A stretch of 64,000 bases of DNA, taken from ZC4RG19 sp017577565 (GTDB lineage: Bacteria; Actinomycetota; Acidimicrobiia; Acidimicrobiales; VFJN01). The stretch covers positions 1 through 64,000 of the forward strand of contig VSCH01000005.1 in NCBI GenBank assembly GCA_047459075.1. The letters are read 5' to 3'. The translations under genes and the position numbers were made by a program. The stretch's first letter is position 1. Each line of letters begins with the position of its first letter. Of this stretch, positions 56,798-64,000 are shown piece after piece. The notes under the pieces were generated by a model. It was given only the letters and a program-made list of their open reading frames with translations. It was not told the origin of the DNA and did not search any database.

Positions 56798-57033
56798 CAG
56801 GCCTCGAAGGTCGGCCTGATGCCCTCGGCCACCGCCTTCGCCTCGAGCCGCTGGTGCTCGGCCTCGTCCACCGTCTCCGCCTCGTCGACGAGCATGATGG
56901 GGATGTCCTCCCGGATCGGGTAGCGCCGGCGCAGGCGGGGGTTGTAGAGCGCGTCCTCGTCGGGGAAGTAGAGCAGCGGCCCCTTGTCCTCCGGGCAGGC
57001 GAGGATCTCGAGGAGCTGTGCGTCGAGTGCCAT
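56797..57033 (-). CDS. Trm112/UPF0434-like protein
   Basis: A 78-residue protein like YcaR/Trm112, a small zinc-ribbon-type methyltransferase partner in other organisms. It begins ALDAQLLEILACPEDKGPLLYF and ends with IREDIPIMLVDEAE; only one cysteine of the usual zinc set is seen, so metal binding is doubtful. It is fixed between phosphomannomutase and the isomerase, 4 nt from one and overlapping the other, so it is co-translated with them. Its own role is unknown. Confidence 0.88.
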   Translation of the reverse strand: MALDAQLLEILACPEDKGPLLYFPDEDALYNPRLRRRYPIREDIPIMLVDEAETVDEAEHQRLEAKAVAEGIRPTFEA

Positions 57034-57037
57034 GGCG

Positions 57038-58405
57038 TCAACCCTTGTCGGTGATCAGCGCCCGCACCTCGGCGACGTGGCGGTCGCACGCCTCGCGGGT
57101 GGGCGCCTCGAGGTTCAGCCGCAGCAGCGGCTCGGTGTTCGACGGCCGGAGGTTAAACCACCAGTCGCCGTTGTCGACCGTGAGGCCGTCCAGCCGGTCC
57201 TGGTGGGCGTCCGGGTAGGCCGCCGCCACCCGCTCGATGACCGCCTGGGCGTCGTCGACCCGGGTGTTGATCTCGCCGGAGGCCGCGTAGCGGTCGAACG
57301 GCTTGCGCAGCGACGACAGCGGGACGCCCGCCTTGCAGATCTGCTCGAGCACCATCAGCGCGGCGATGCAGCCCGAGTCGGCCCGGTAGTTGTCGCGGAA
57401 GTAGTAGTGCGCCGAGTGCTCGCCCCCGAAGGCGGCGCCGGTCTCGGCCATGACGGCCTTGATGAAGGAGTGGCCGACCCGGGTGCGCACCGGCACGCCC
57501 CCGTTCTCCTCGATGACCTCGGGCACGGCCTTCGAGCAGATGAGGTTGTAGAGGATGGTGGCGCCCGGCTCCTTCTCGAGCACGCTCTTGGCCACGATCG
57601 CGGTGGTCGTCGAGCCCGACAGCGGCTCGCCCCGGTCGTCGACCAGGAACACCCGGTCGGCGTCGCCGTCGAAGGCCAGCCCGACGTCGGCGCCGGTCTC
57701 CCGCACCCGCGCCTGCAGGTCGCGCAGGTTCTCCGGCTGGATCGGGTCGGCGGGGTGGTTGGGGAACGTGCCGTCGAGCTCGCCGTAGAGCACCTCGAGC
57801 TCGAACGGCAGCGTGGCGAACACCCGGGGCACGACGAGGCCGCCCATGCCGTTGGCCGTGTCGGCCACGACCTTGAGCGGCGTCAGCGCCGAGGTGTCGA
57901 CGAAGCTGCGCACGTGCTCGGCGAACTCGTCGAGCAGGTCGAGCTGCTCGACCCGGCCGGGGGACGTGGCCGGGGTGTCGACGCCCGCCCGGGCCAGCCC
58001 CTTGATCTCGGCGAGGCCGGTGTCCTGGCCGATCGGGCGGGCGCCGGCCAGGCAGAGCTTGACGCCGTTGTACTCGGCCGGGTTGTGCGAGGCGGTGAAC
58101 ATCGCCCCCGGGGCGTCGAGGCGGCCCGAGGCGAAGTACAGGAGGTCGGTCGAGCACAGCCCCACGTCCACGACGTCCAGGCCCTGGCGCTGGACGCCCT
58201 CGGCGAAGGCGGCGGCCAGCTCGACGCCGCTCGGCCGCATGTCGCGCCCGACGACGACCCGGTCGGCCCCGCCGCCGGTGGTGGTGACGAAGCGGGCGAA
58301 GGCCGCGCCGATGCGGTGGCTGAGCTCGGCGTCCAGCTGGTCCGGCACCGTGCCCCGCACGTCGTAGGCCTTGAAGATCACGTCGAGCGCGTCGAGGTCC
58401 GCCAT
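57038..58405 (-). CDS. manB: Phosphomannomutase/phosphoglucomutase
   Basis: A 455-residue alpha-D-phosphohexomutase that makes mannose-1-phosphate or glucose-1-phosphate. The phosphoserine is Ser106 in TASHNP, the metal loop is DGDADR (246-251), and the substrate phosphate loop is RPSNTEPLLRL near the end. GEHSAHYYFRD matches the sugar-specificity loop. ATG at 58405 follows TAGGTT by 9 nt. It leads the operon manB, Trm112-like gene and isomerase, which should produce mannose-1-phosphate for GDP-mannose and polyprenyl-phosphate-mannose. Confidence 0.95.
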   Translation of the reverse strand: MADLDALDVIFKAYDVRGTVPDQLDAELSHRIGAAFARFVTTTGGGADRVVVGRDMRPSGVELAAAFAEGVQRQGLDVVDVGLCSTDLLYFASGRLDAPGAMFTASHNPAEYNGVKLCLAGARPIGQDTGLAEIKGLARAGVDTPATSPGRVEQLDLLDEFAEHVRSFVDTSALTPLKVVADTANGMGGLVVPRVFATLPFELEVLYGELDGTFPNHPADPIQPENLRDLQARVRETGADVGLAFDGDADRVFLVDDRGEPLSGSTTTAIVAKSVLEKEPGATILYNLICSKAVPEVIEENGGVPVRTRVGHSFIKAVMAETGAAFGGEHSAHYYFRDNYRADSGCIAALMVLEQICKAGVPLSSLRKPFDRYAASGEINTRVDDAQAVIERVAAAYPDAHQDRLDGLTVDNGDWWFNLRPSNTEPLLRLNLEAPTREACDRHVAEVRALITDKG

Positions 58406-58455
58406 GGGCCGACCAACCTAGTCCGGGCGGCGGCGCCGGCCCCCACCGCGAGGGG

Positions 58456-59673
58456 TCAGCCGCAGGCGGTGGGCGCGCCCTCGGGCAGCACCGGGGGCAG
58501 GTCGCCGTCCGCCTCGTACTCGCCGGCGGCCGACCAGTGCCGGATGCGGAACATGTCGACGACGAGCTGGAGCGCGTCCCGGATGGCGGAGACCGTCGAG
58601 CGGGGCGGGTTCGCGACCTCGACGGGGACCTCGGTGAGCGACAGGTCGAACCGCTCGACGAGGTGCAGCACCTCGATGTCGAAGGCGAAGCCGTCGACCC
58701 GGGTGCGGGAGAAGAGGAAGCGGGCGACGTCCGAGCGGAAGCCCTTCAGCCCGCTCTGCGTGTCCCGGAAGCTGCCCAGCAGCACGGCGTAGCTGAGCCA
58801 GTTGATGGCCCGGCTGCCCCAGGCCCGCAGGCGCGACGGCGGCACGAGCGTCCGGGCCTCGGGGTGCCGGCGGTCGCCGATGGCGACGTCCCAGCCGTCC
58901 TCCACGGCCGCCAGCACCCGCCGCACCTGGTCGGGCCCGTAGGCGAGGTCGGCGTCGGTGAACACGACCGTGCGGCCCCGGGCGGCCAGCACCCCGGCCC
59001 GGACGGCCGCCCCCTTGCCCCGGTTGCGGGGCTGGACGACGACCTGCGTCGCCCCGGCGGCGAGCGCGGCCTCCGCCGTCCCGTCGGTCGAGCCGTCGTC
59101 CACGACGACGACCTCGAGGCCGCCGTCGGCGGCCACGTCCGCCAGCTCGTCCTGCAGCCGGCGGACCGTGCCGCCGATGCGGTCGGCCTCGTGGTACGCG
59201 GGCAGCACGACGCTCAGGCGCAGGTCGCCCGGCGCCGGCGGCCGGCGCCAGCGCACCCGCCGCGACCGGGTCATCTCGGCGAGCAGCACCCAGCGGTAGC
59301 CGGCCAGCCGGACGGCGCCGGCGACGACGAGCGCCACGACCTTGGCCTCGACGAGCGCCGGGGCCGACCCGAAGCCGGTGCCCGCGTGGAGGGCCCGCAG
59401 CACGAGCACGTCGACCCCGGCCGACAGCGCGGCGACGCCGACGAAGGCGGCCGGCACCTCGACCCACCGGACGTAGGGGTCGCTGCGGAAGGTGACGACC
59501 CGGTGCAGGACGTAGGAGACGACGCTCGCGCCGGCGATGGCCGCCAGGTCGGCGAGCACGAGGATCCAGCCCAGCCGCTGGCGGAAGAGGACGAGGAGCC
59601 CGACGTCGACCGCCGTCGGCACGAGGGCCAGGACGGCCAGCCGCCGGAGACGGCCGGTCAGCCCGGCCTCCAC
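58456..59673 (-). CDS. GtrA-GT2 fusion, polyprenyl-phosphate glycosyltransferase
   Basis: A 405-residue two-part protein. Residues about 1-130 form a GtrA-like four-helix membrane domain (LRRLAVLALVPTAVDVGLLVLFRQ, then SYVLHRVVTFRSD). Residues about 145-395 are a GT2 domain (LRLSVVLPAYHEADRIGGTV, VVVDDGSTDGT, RNRGKGAAVRAGVLAA, FTDADLAYGPDQV) of the dolichol-phosphate glucosyl/mannosyltransferase type. It probably makes and flips a polyprenyl-phosphate sugar. Most genomes encode the two domains separately. The GTG at 59673 overlaps the neighbour's 3' end by 16 nt; no clear SD. Confidence 0.88.
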   Translation of the reverse strand: MEAGLTGRLRRLAVLALVPTAVDVGLLVLFRQRLGWILVLADLAAIAGASVVSYVLHRVVTFRSDPYVRWVEVPAAFVGVAALSAGVDVLVLRALHAGTGFGSAPALVEAKVVALVVAGAVRLAGYRWVLLAEMTRSRRVRWRRPPAPGDLRLSVVLPAYHEADRIGGTVRRLQDELADVAADGGLEVVVVDDGSTDGTAEAALAAGATQVVVQPRNRGKGAAVRAGVLAARGRTVVFTDADLAYGPDQVRRVLAAVEDGWDVAIGDRRHPEARTLVPPSRLRAWGSRAINWLSYAVLLGSFRDTQSGLKGFRSDVARFLFSRTRVDGFAFDIEVLHLVERFDLSLTEVPVEVANPPRSTVSAIRDALQLVVDMFRIRHWSAAGEYEADGDLPPVLPEGAPTACG

Positions 59674-62540
59674 GCGGGGTCGGCGGCGGGGTCGTCCTCG
59701 TCGGGCTCCCACGGGTCGCCCTCGGCGCCCCACCGCCCCGGGTCATCGCCGTGCTCCCCGGCCTCCGGGCCGGCCGGCTCCTCGGCCGCGGGCCCGACCT
59801 CGTCGTCCTCACCGCCGGGGGCCCACGGCGACGGGCCGAACCGGTACGGCGGCCGGCGGGCCAGCAGCACGAGGCCGACGACCCCCGCCAGCGTCAGCGC
59901 GTAGGCCAGGTACTCGACGGGCGTGCGGCCGTAGGTCAGCTCGACCTCGGTGTCGGTGGGGACGACCACCATGAAGTTGGGCGCCACCCGCCACGGGCCC
60001 TCGGCGCCCGTCGCCCGCCAGTTGGGGAAGTACGAGACCTTCACCAGCACCGGCACGCCGACCTGGTCGACCTCGAAGCGGATGCGCTCGTCCTCGAAGA
60101 CGACGTCGCGCACCTCGACCTCCTCCAGCGGCCGGACCTCGGGCACCTCGTCGCGGCCGACGCGCTGCCAGCCCTCCGGCCCCGACTCGGCGATCGGGAC
60201 GTCCCAGCGCTCGGGCTCGTTGAACCAGCGGATCGCCGGCCCGCCGAACCGGCCGTCCTCGTCGTGCGGCAGCTCGACCCAGTCGGCGTGGCTGCCGTCG
60301 AGGCCCTCGACCACGGCGGGCTCGTTGGCGAGCGGCTCGACCAGCGGGCTGTCGGCGACCTCGAAGATCACCCACGGGCCCGACGACGCCACCTCCGTGA
60401 GGTCCGGGTGCGACCGCGCCTGGGCGACGGCGTTGTCCGAGGTGGCCATGTAGTAGCGGACGCCCATCATCTGCAGGTGGTCGACGCCCTTCGCGATGTC
60501 GAAGTGCCCGTAGGGCAGGTCCCGCTGGGCGGCGCTCGGGTTGGTCGACAGCTCGACCTGCACGAGGAAGTGGAACGGCGTCGTGGCCGACGCCTCGAAG
60601 TACAGGCCCTCCATCGAGCGGATGCAGCCGTCCGTCCAGTGCGGCAGCAGCATGAGCGACATGGGCGTGCCGTAGCTGTCGAGCAGCTCCTTGTCGTACT
60701 CCCAGAAGGCCCGCCCGCAGCCGCGCTGCTCGCCCAGCTCGGCCATCGTCGTGACGACGTCCCGGTACTCGCGGTAGGTCTCCTTCAGCTCGTAGCCGCT
60801 GAAGTTCCACCGCGCCCAGGACGGCACGAAGCTGGCCGGCGTGGCGGTCACCCGCCACGGCGAGAACCGGGGCCATTGGTAGCCGCCCTCGATCGCCCGG
60901 GTGTAGGGCAGCTGCCCGAGGGGCACGCCGACGACGACGAGGATGACCGCGAGCGCCCCGAGCGCGACCGGCACCCCCGCGGTCACCGGCGCCCGCCGCG
61001 GCCCGCGCACGATGTCGGAGACCGTGCGCACCAGCTCGCTGACGGCCAGGCCGGCCAGCAGCATGGTCGTGAGGTAGTAGAAGGGCAGCAGGCGGCCGTT
61101 CCACAGCCGGCCCTCGGGCAGGACGACGAAGGCCACCCCCGCCCCGAGGGTGGCCAGCGCGAGGAAGATCCCGACCCGCAGCCGCCGGGCCGCCGCCAGG
61201 CCGGTGCCCAGGAGCGCCAGCGCGAACACCCAGCGCAGGTCGACGTCGGGCGTCGCGTACGGCATGAGGTGCTGGCGCCACTCGTCGAAGCGCGACATCT
61301 CGGGGTCGGCGTAGGGCAGCTTCTCCCACCCCATGTCGTTCACGTAGTCGGCCCGCAGGTAGAAGGGCGCGACCCACCACATCGACAGCAGCCCGCCGAC
61401 GACCGCCGTCGGCGTGAGCCACCGGACGCTCTCGGAGGTCAGCCACAGCCCGACGGCCAGGGTCGCGAGCCCCAGGCCGGCGACGACCAGGCCGATCGCC
61501 CGGCCGGGCCCGGTGACGGCGCCGGCGAGCGCCGCCCCCGCCGTCAGCGCCCCGGCCCCGACGAGGGCCACCGGGATGCCCGCGCGGGCACCGGTCGCCG
61601 AGGGACGGGACCGCACCACCACCGCCAGCGAGGTGGCGCCGATGGCCCAGAACGCCGGGATGATGTGGCACAGCCCGGTGAGCGCGAGCAGGACCGCCGC
61701 CAGCGCCCGGTGCCGGCCGGTGGCCAGCCCCCGCAGGACCACCCCGGCGTAGACCAGCGCCAGGCTGAGCGACATGGCGAAGGAGAACTCGCCCGCCAGG
61801 GTCGAGGCGATGTTGCCGCCGTAGATCGAGTAGCCCCGGTAGAAGAGGTAGGGCAGCGTGAATACGGCGAGCACCGCCGGGGTCGGGAAGCGCGCCCCCG
61901 CCAGGCGACCGAAGGCGTAGGCCGCGACCGGCAGGGTGAGGACCCCGCTCACCGACACGAGCTTGAACGCCACCCCGTAGGGCAGGCCCGCGAACCCGAG
62001 CGCCACGACGGCCGCCGCGACCCCGCCCCAGCGCACCGCCGGCCGCCGCCGGCCCCGGACGGCGACCGCCGTCGCCGCGACCGCCACGGCCGCCGGCCCG
62101 AGCGCCGCCCAGCCCTGCGCGCCGGCGTTCACGTACACGATCAGCAGCGCCGGCACGACCATGTAGAACTGGTAGGCGGGGAAGCCGGCGTACCAGGCGT
62201 CGGACCAGCCGGCGACCTGGCCCTGGGGCAGCAGGTGGTCGCGCAGGTAGGCCGGGCCCCACACGTGCGCCCCCATGTCACCGCCGGCCGGGATCGTGTC
62301 CTCCACCAGCAGGTCGGGCTGCAGGTGCCACAGCGTGAACAGCACGCAGGCGCCGACGACCAGCAGGTCGACGACGGCCCGGACCGTCCGGGCGCGCCGG
62401 TCCCGCGCCTCCTCGGTCGGGTCGTCGCCGCCGCCGGCCCCGTCCGGCCAGGCCTCGGTGCCGTCACCGGCGTCGTCCGGCTGCACGGCGACGGGTGCGG
62501 TGTGGTGCGGCGCGGGCACGTCCCGATCGTCCTCCAGCAC
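59658..62540 (-). CDS. Large PTPS-related/GT-C-like membrane protein
   Basis: A 960-residue polytopic protein. Residues 1-50 are cytoplasmic and acidic; the first outer loop (PDLLVEDTIPAGGDMGAHVWGPAYL) carries acidic residues typical of GT-C glycosyltransferases. About 14 helices extend to residue 560, and a soluble outer domain of about 300 residues follows (FSGYELKETYREYRDVVTTMAELGEQRGCGRAFWEY, then SYFPNWRATGAEGPWRVAPNFMVVVPTDTEVELTYG), ending in one more helix and a Pro/Asp tail. It looks like the PTPS_related membrane family, which is not characterised. Overlap with the GtrA-GT2 gene suggests use of the sugar lipid made by that enzyme. Confidence 0.8.
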   Translation of the reverse strand: MLEDDRDVPAPHHTAPVAVQPDDAGDGTEAWPDGAGGGDDPTEEARDRRARTVRAVVDLLVVGACVLFTLWHLQPDLLVEDTIPAGGDMGAHVWGPAYLRDHLLPQGQVAGWSDAWYAGFPAYQFYMVVPALLIVYVNAGAQGWAALGPAAVAVAATAVAVRGRRRPAVRWGGVAAAVVALGFAGLPYGVAFKLVSVSGVLTLPVAAYAFGRLAGARFPTPAVLAVFTLPYLFYRGYSIYGGNIASTLAGEFSFAMSLSLALVYAGVVLRGLATGRHRALAAVLLALTGLCHIIPAFWAIGATSLAVVVRSRPSATGARAGIPVALVGAGALTAGAALAGAVTGPGRAIGLVVAGLGLATLAVGLWLTSESVRWLTPTAVVGGLLSMWWVAPFYLRADYVNDMGWEKLPYADPEMSRFDEWRQHLMPYATPDVDLRWVFALALLGTGLAAARRLRVGIFLALATLGAGVAFVVLPEGRLWNGRLLPFYYLTTMLLAGLAVSELVRTVSDIVRGPRRAPVTAGVPVALGALAVILVVVGVPLGQLPYTRAIEGGYQWPRFSPWRVTATPASFVPSWARWNFSGYELKETYREYRDVVTTMAELGEQRGCGRAFWEYDKELLDSYGTPMSLMLLPHWTDGCIRSMEGLYFEASATTPFHFLVQVELSTNPSAAQRDLPYGHFDIAKGVDHLQMMGVRYYMATSDNAVAQARSHPDLTEVASSGPWVIFEVADSPLVEPLANEPAVVEGLDGSHADWVELPHDEDGRFGGPAIRWFNEPERWDVPIAESGPEGWQRVGRDEVPEVRPLEEVEVRDVVFEDERIRFEVDQVGVPVLVKVSYFPNWRATGAEGPWRVAPNFMVVVPTDTEVELTYGRTPVEYLAYALTLAGVVGLVLLARRPPYRFGPSPWAPGGEDDEVGPAAEEPAGPEAGEHGDDPGRWGAEGDPWEPDEDDPAADPAWRPG

Positions 62541-62579
62541 GCTCAGGCGCTCCGGTGGTGGTCGCGGGCCGCCATGGCG

Positions 62580-63320
62580 TCAGTCCCCGGCGAGGAGCAC
62601 CACGACGGCGGTGAGGTTGAACACGACGTGGCAGGCGATGGCGGGCCCCAGACGCCCGGCCCGGTGGGCCAGCAGGCCGAACAGCAGCCCGGCGGCGGCC
62701 AGGCCCGGGAACTGGAGCAGCCCGAAGTGGGCGGCCCCGAAGGCCACCGCCGTCAGCCCGACCCCCCAGGCGGGGCCGGCGGCCCGCACGAGCGAGCGCT
62801 GCAGCAGGCCCCGCCAGAAGATCTCCTCGACGATCGGCGCGCCGACCCCCACGATCAGCACGAGGAGCACGACGCCGAGCGCGCCGTCGGCCCGGTCGGT
62901 GAAGCCCCGGGCCGGCTCGGAGATCTCCTCCGGGGTGATGTCCGTCACCCAGCTCAGGGGCACGTAGACGAGGGCCATGATGGCGAACTGGCCGACGAGC
63001 CCGGCGAGGCCCCCGACGGCCAGGTCGGCCGGCTCGGCCCGCAGCCCCAGCGCCCGCCGCAGGTCGGTGCGCGCCAGCCGGGTGGCCACGACGGGCGCGC
63101 CGAGCAGGCCCACCCACAGCCCGGTCTGGGCGAACGCCAGCCACGACAGCGGCAGCTCGTCGAACGCGTCCAGCGGGGTGCCGCTCGCCTCGGCGGCGAT
63201 GCCGGCGGTCACGCTGCCGCACAGGAGCCCGACCATCCAGCCCACGACGGCGGCGGCGATGCCGAACCGCGGCGGCAGGCGCTCGCCGGGCTCGGTCGCG
63301 ATCTGGTCGGGTTCGGCCAC
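62580..63320 (-). CDS. CPBP-family intramembrane protease
   Basis: A 246-residue eight-helix-type membrane protein of the CAAX/Abi (CPBP) family, related to Rce1. Motif 1 is PIVEEIFWRG (Glu165, Glu166, Arg170), motif 2 FGAAHFG (His198), motif 3 HVVFN (His231, Asn235). These are the metal/catalytic residues. Substrate unknown; family roles include bacteriocin immunity and peptide processing. GTG at 63320 follows TACGCT (63327-63332) by 6 nt, leaderless. Divergent from ftsH. Confidence 0.9.
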   Translation of the reverse strand: MAEPDQIATEPGERLPPRFGIAAAVVGWMVGLLCGSVTAGIAAEASGTPLDAFDELPLSWLAFAQTGLWVGLLGAPVVATRLARTDLRRALGLRAEPADLAVGGLAGLVGQFAIMALVYVPLSWVTDITPEEISEPARGFTDRADGALGVVLLVLIVGVGAPIVEEIFWRGLLQRSLVRAAGPAWGVGLTAVAFGAAHFGLLQFPGLAAAGLLFGLLAHRAGRLGPAIACHVVFNLTAVVVLLAGD

Positions 63321-63407
63321 CGGGCCAGCGTACGTGGCCGGCGACCGCGCTCCGAAGCGCCTGCACGTGCGGGGTGCGACCGTGGCCGGTCGGCGGGCCC
63401 GGCCCCG

Positions 63408-63413
63408 TATCCT
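63408..63413 (+). promoter_or_regulatory. -10 box (TATCCT) of ftsH, leaderless
   Basis: TATCCT ends 7 nt before ATG 63421, so the transcript probably starts on the start codon. Confidence 0.6.
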
Positions 63414-63420
63414 GTCCTGC

Positions 63421-64000
63421 ATGAGCCAGCAGCCACCCCCTCCCCCGCCGCCGCCCCCGTCGCCGGGGCGCTCGCGCGGGCCGGGTCCCGGGGGCCGTGA
63501 CGGCCAGTCGCCCATGCCGAAGTGGGCCATCTGGGTCCTCGTCGGGGCGCTCGTCGCGATGTTCCTGCTGCCGAGCCTGTTCTCCACCGACTCCCGCACG
63601 AAGATCCCCTACTCCGATCTGCGCGAGAAGGTCGCCGCCGGTCAGGTCGAGGAGATCACCTGGTCGAACGACGGCGGCGACATCGACGGCACGCTGACCG
63701 ACGGCACCGAGTTCAGCTCCAACGGCCCCGTCGAGCCGCCCGAGGAGGACCTGGCGCTCTTCCGCGACCACGACGTCGAGGTCGAGTTCTCCAACCCGCA
63801 GCCGTCCATCCTCGACTCGCTGCTGCCCATCCTGCTGCCGATCGCCTTCTTCATCGGCATCTTCTGGCTGCTCCAGCGCCGGGCCCAGAGCCAGATGGGC
63901 AGCATCATGTCGATCGGGCGCTCCAAGGCCAAGACCTACTCGACCGAGCGGCCCGGCACGACCTTCGCCGACGTGGCGGGCTACGAGGGGGTCAAGCAGG
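63421..64000 (+). CDS. ftsH: ATP-dependent zinc metalloprotease FtsH (5' part)
   Basis: The first 193 residues of FtsH, cut by the window end. A Pro-rich N-terminus (nine prolines in a row) is followed by helix 1 (about 34-53), the extracytoplasmic FtsH_ext region (IPYSDLREKVAAGQVEEITW) and helix 2 (about 132-151), then the start of the AAA module at TTFADVAGYEGVKQ. The quality-control protease degrades membrane and some cytosolic proteins. ATG at 63421 with a TATCCT box directly upstream. No hpt/tilS seen upstream; here the neighbour is a CPBP protease. Confidence 0.96.
   Translation, partial: MSQQPPPPPPPPPSPGRSRGPGPGGRDGQSPMPKWAIWVLVGALVAMFLLPSLFSTDSRTKIPYSDLREKVAAGQVEEITWSNDGGDIDGTLTDGTEFSSNGPVEPPEEDLALFRDHDVEVEFSNPQPSILDSLLPILLPIAFFIGIFWLLQRRAQSQMGSIMSIGRSKAKTYSTERPGTTFADVAGYEGVKQ

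Overview
The window is high-GC DNA (roughly 70-75% by eye) from an actinobacterium-like chromosome, most plausibly a deep-branching member such as Acidimicrobiia. Support for this: many GTG/TTG starts, TANNNT -10 boxes placed 6-9 nt before start codons (leaderless mRNAs), a mycobacterial-type mec-cysM pair, an F420-type LLM oxidoreductase, an MT0933-like protein, and core genes (infA, clpP, acnA, smpB/ssrA, ftsEX, prfB, secA, ftsH) in ordinary chromosomal company. The lineage call is an inference. I see no insertion sequence, phage, plasmid or CRISPR signature; this is core chromosome with lineage-specific genes between housekeeping blocks.

Layout. 1-9.3 kb: an ECF sigma-factor fragment next to a two-domain DGPF/YCII protein, class I fructose-bisphosphate aldolase, a DHA2-type MFS exporter, a WYL regulator with its own palindromic operator, succinate-semialdehyde dehydrogenase, and a secreted DUF1800-DUF1501 pair. 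9.4-16.5 kb: infA, an ECF sigma factor coupled to a one-pass membrane protein that is a candidate anti-sigma factor, an unrecognised membrane protein, and a PEP-synthase-like protein in an operon with two small membrane proteins. 16.6-23.5 kb: an RNA m5U methyltransferase, rpe, clpP, a tRNA of unusual class, a three-module peptidoglycan hydrolase, a stand-alone LigD-type polymerase and a YdjM-like protein. 23.5-34.5 kb: acnA, rph-rdgB, a metallo-beta-lactamase-fold protein, a manganese (yybP-ykoY) riboswitch with its GDT1-type exporter, a palindromic repeat cluster, an LLM oxidoreductase, cysM, mec, smpB, bioD and bioF.

34.6-48 kb: tmRNA (ssrA), an amidohydrolase, an EamA permease, a cytochrome P450, ftsEX, prfB, secA, a small FlgM-like ORF under a sigma-28-type promoter, comF, a YczE-like protein, and ahcY with a strongly structured leader. 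48-64 kb: a heterodimeric ABC exporter, a molybdopterin oxidoreductase, then a sugar-phosphate and glycan cluster (GT39-like protein, phosphosugar isomerase, Trm112-like protein, phosphomannomutase, a GtrA-GT2 fusion and a very large polytopic membrane protein), a CPBP protease and the 5' third of ftsH.

The least-explained signals are regulatory RNAs and small elements: the ahcY leader, the tmRNA with three GAAAGA hairpins, the competing hairpins between prfB and ftsE, the class-I tRNA with anticodon UAG, the comF-secA sigma-28 promoter with a FlgM-like ORF, and the genome-style leaderless promoters.
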